Assembly (NCBI GenBank): GCA_964514485.1
Contig: CAZEWG010000009.1
Coordinates: 23,519 to 87,518 of the forward strand
DNA length: 64,000 nucleotides
Origin: JAEZAA01 sp964514485
Lineage (GTDB): Bacteria; Pseudomonadota; Gammaproteobacteria; Pseudomonadales; Oleiphilaceae
Direction: 5' to 3'
Position 1 is the stretch's first letter; the number at the start of each line of letters is the position of its first letter. Under the pieces are notes generated by a model. It was not told the DNA's origin. It did no database searches and saw only the letters and a program-made list of their open reading frames with translations. Position numbers and translations under genes: made by a program. Positions 61,830 to 64,000 of the stretch are shown here, piece after piece.

Positions 61830-61969
61830 TATTTTCTCCCTAGGTATTGCATCTCGCCGGAGTTAACTGCCTATGGGCGTGAAATGCAATGGCTGCCTCT
61901 ATTGGATCGTTGATTTTGTGGAACAGGCAACAGTCCACCCCACAGTTAGGGCCAGACTAAAAGCGATGC

Positions 61970-62016
61970 TGACTCAGATATCACCCATTGAGAGAACCCG
62001 GGCGATATCTGAGTCA
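61970..62016 (-). repeat. Perfect 13-bp inverted repeat after flgL
   Basis: TGACTCAGATATC (61970-61982) and GATATCTGAGTCA (62004-62016) flank 21 bases and end 10 bp after the flgL stop. A strong stem without U-run, so a 3'-end structure or factor-dependent terminator rather than a classical one. Confidence 0.65.
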
Positions 62017-62026
62017 ATGAAGTGAT

Positions 62027-63196
62027 TTATAGATAATCAAAGAGTGACAGGCGACTGACCTGGGCATAGGTCTGCTGGGCGGCGGTGAGGACAAAGCTCT
62101 GCATGGAAAGCTGGCTAATCGCCTCCGCGTAGTCCAGATCCTGCATATCGGACAACACTTCCTTGTTTAACAAAGATACATCCCCCAGCATTTCCTTGGT
62201 GGATTCCACCGTATTCAGACGGGCACCGATTCGGCTGCGGGCACTTAAAATCGTGGTTTCCGCATTGCTGAGATTGTCGAGAGTGGCGTCAATCATATTA
62301 AAGTAGTTCGCCTGCCCGCTCTCATTTTCCAGCCCATCAATCAACCTTTCCAGGGTCGTCAGAATCCCTTGCTTGGGTCTGGTTTCCACCACGAACTCGT
62401 CACCAGCTTCCATCCCCTCAACCGTAAACTCCAGGCCGGCAACCGAGACCACACCTGTGGCATTGTCATAGGTCAGGGGCACAGGCGCACCGTTGGCGGT
62501 CGCCTGGAAATCCGTGCCATCGAAGCTGATTTCCAGATTGTGAGGATAAAGAGCCTTAAATGCGGCTTCGTCCACAATGGACTGGGAGGCAATATTGGCC
62601 GTGCTCGAAGTGCTCTGCACCTTGCCATAGCTGGCATTGGCGATATCCATAAACAGAGTCTTGCCGTTTTCACTCACGGCAACGTTCACCTGCATATCCA
62701 CCTGGACGTAGCGCTGACCTTCATCCCCCATGTAAACGTAGCTGCCCTGCTCCTTCACAAATGGGACCTGATCTCCCCGAAAGCCGGCGAATACATACTC
62801 CCCCCCGGCATCCTTTGAGTTGAGCAGGCCGGCCAATTGATCAAGCCGCTGCCTTAGTTCGTCAGCTATAAACTGCTTGTCCTCATGGTTCAGGGTGCCG
62901 TTTCCCGCCTGAGTCGTCAGCTGCCGTACCCGCAACAGAATGCTGCCGATACCATCCAGCAGGCCATCTTGCTGTTCCAGCCGGTTCTGGGCCAGATCAA
63001 TATTTCGCTGAAACTGGGTGTTCATCGCCAGCGAATGATTGACCTGACTGATCCGGGTCGTTGCATAGGGGTTATCCGCTGGCGTGAGAATTTTCTTGCC
63101 AGTGGAAATCTGCAGTTGGGTCTTTTGCAGTTGGCTATTTGCCTCCTGCATATTGTTCAAGCTGCGACCAAAGATCTGCTGAGTCGAAATACGCAT
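62027..63196 (-). CDS. flgL: Flagellar hook-filament junction protein FlgL
   Basis: Second hook-associated protein (HAP3), between the FlgK ring and the filament. The 389 residues have flagellin-like ends: N-terminal MRISTQQIFGRSLNNMQEANSQLQKTQ with TGKKILTPADNPYA, and the C-terminal heptad region ending MQDLDYAEAISQLSMQSFVLTAAQQTYAQ. The middle domain is beta-rich. AGGATAG precedes the ATG. It lies 29 bp downstream of flgK. The organism is thus flagellated. Confidence 0.96.
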   Translation of the reverse strand: MRISTQQIFGRSLNNMQEANSQLQKTQLQISTGKKILTPADNPYATTRISQVNHSLAMNTQFQRNIDLAQNRLEQQDGLLDGIGSILLRVRQLTTQAGNGTLNHEDKQFIADELRQRLDQLAGLLNSKDAGGEYVFAGFRGDQVPFVKEQGSYVYMGDEGQRYVQVDMQVNVAVSENGKTLFMDIANASYGKVQSTSSTANIASQSIVDEAAFKALYPHNLEISFDGTDFQATANGAPVPLTYDNATGVVSVAGLEFTVEGMEAGDEFVVETRPKQGILTTLERLIDGLENESGQANYFNMIDATLDNLSNAETTILSARSRIGARLNTVESTKEMLGDVSLLNKEVLSDMQDLDYAEAISQLSMQSFVLTAAQQTYAQVSRLSLFDYL

Positions 63197-63225
63197 AGCT
63201 ATCTATCCTGTTGACTCATCCCGAA

Positions 63226-64000
63226 TCAGAAAACGGAAATCAAAGTGTTGAACAATTCCCGGGCAATACTCACCACCTGCGCCGAAGCGTTATAGGCGGA
63301 CTGGAACTGGATCAGCTTTCCTGCCTCTTCGTCCAGATTCACGCCCGACAGAGACTGCCAACTGCCCTCTGACTGCAGCATTAATGAATGGGCTGTCTCT
63401 GAACTGATCCGCGTCTGACTGGTCGCTGTTGCGACCGTTTGCACGGTGTAGGTATAGGCTCCGGCAAAGCTCAGGGAACCCCCACCAATTAAGGAGGCGG
63501 ATTCCAGGGCCGTCAGCGACAAGGCATTACGGTTGTCGGAAATCCCCATGGCGGTGGGATTCATTCCTTCAATGGTGAACTCATCACCGGTTTTCGGAGT
63601 ACCGCTGATGGTAAAGCGAAAGCCCTTGTCACCACCCGCACCGGGGACGAACAGTTCAATTTGCTTGCCCGGCTCAAAGGTGAAGGTGCCGGGCACACCC
63701 TCAATGGTATAAGTCAGGGGATCATTCGGCGCAGCCTGGGAAAAGCTGACCCTAAAAGGGAGCGGCGTTGCCGGATCAATCACATGCATGGCAGCAGTAT
63801 CACCGCTATACAGCTCTCCCTGAGTCATGGTTGCGGTTCCGGTATTGGTCTCGCCACTGGCCGTTCGCAGGGGAAAGCTCAATGCCAGCGCCTCTGGCTC
63901 GGTCACGCCCACCGCAATCTCCTGGGCCGCGTAACGGGTTGGCGTGATCAAAAAGCGATCGCCCGCCTGGAAGCCCCCCTGCGGGAACTGGATGGTCATG
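63226..64000 (-). CDS. flgK: Flagellar hook-associated protein FlgK, C-terminal part
   Basis: HAP1, the first hook-filament junction protein. Only the last 257-258 residues lie in the window and the frame stays open at its right edge; the apparent ATG near 63999 is internal. The end (SGVNLDEEAGKLIQFQSAYNASAQVVSIARELFNTLISVF) is the FlgK/FlgE-type coiled coil. The preceding part is a beta-rich, Thr/Gly-rich insertion domain that varies between species. Its position directly before flgL confirms the assignment. Confidence 0.93.
   Translation of the reverse strand, partial: MTIQFPQGGFQAGDRFLITPTRYAAQEIAVGVTEPEALALSFPLRTASGETNTGTATMTQGELYSGDTAAMHVIDPATPLPFRVSFSQAAPNDPLTYTIEGVPGTFTFEPGKQIELFVPGAGGDKGFRFTISGTPKTGDEFTIEGMNPTAMGISDNRNALSLTALESASLIGGGSLSFAGAYTYTVQTVATATSQTRISSETAHSLMLQSEGSWQSLSGVNLDEEAGKLIQFQSAYNASAQVVSIARELFNTLISVF

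Overview
The window is a 64 kb piece of a gammaproteobacterial chromosome. Gene content and order resemble Pseudomonas and related marine Pseudomonadales/Oceanospirillales. The resemblance shows in a complete sdhCDAB-sucAB-lpd-sucCD operon divergent from gltA, in topA-fadA-fadB through to uup, and in the long run queA-tgt-yajC-secD-secF/suhB/trmJ-cysE-iscR-iscS/ndk-rlmN-pilF-rodZ-ispG-hisS-yfgM-bamB-der. It is almost entirely core genome. I see no insertion sequence, prophage, CRISPR array or rRNA operon. Species cannot be named from the sequence alone.

Layout: (1) 0.3-13.4 kb holds the TCA-cycle block, with clear sigma70-type promoters for sdh (minus) and gltA (plus) in a shared 536-bp divergent region, and structured leaders before sucA and sucC. 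(2) 13.5-25.3 kb holds topA, the fatty-acid beta-oxidation pair fadB-fadA, two uncharacterised exported or membrane proteins, a universal stress protein, a Cys-motif protein and the ABC-F ATPase Uup. (3) 25.3-36.4 kb is a more accessory stretch: MOSC protein, tRNA-Gly, a TetR regulator, DUF924, a CbiX-like chelatase, an orphan solute-binding protein, a MacA-MacB-NodT tripartite efflux operon ending in a periplasmic glutaredoxin-like gene, and nhaA behind a structured leader. (4) 36.4-40.7 kb holds tRNA-Glu and the overlapping acetate genes ackA-pta. (5) 40.7-60.8 kb holds the der-to-queA core block, with a 100-N assembly gap between cysE and iscR, and then tRNA-Leu. (6) 60.9-64 kb holds a hypothetical lipoprotein, flgL and the 3' part of flgK.

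Two departures from expectation stand out. First, iscR-iscS is followed directly by a terminator and ndk. The usual iscU-iscA-hscB-hscA-fdx-iscX block is absent, and IscS ends exactly before the C-terminal tail that E. coli IscS uses with IscU. Second, the SuhB-position protein keeps the inositol-monophosphatase fold but has lost the metal-binding Glu and the Asp-Pro-Leu-Asp-Gly-Thr motif. It looks like a natural pseudoenzyme, of interest because SuhB also acts in rRNA transcription antitermination.

Other points of interest are a putative pseudoknotted sucA leader, a candidate nhaA riboswitch, an IscR-type box over the iscR promoter, a palindrome inside the sdh promoter spacer, and a TATAAT element in the loop of the iscS terminator.
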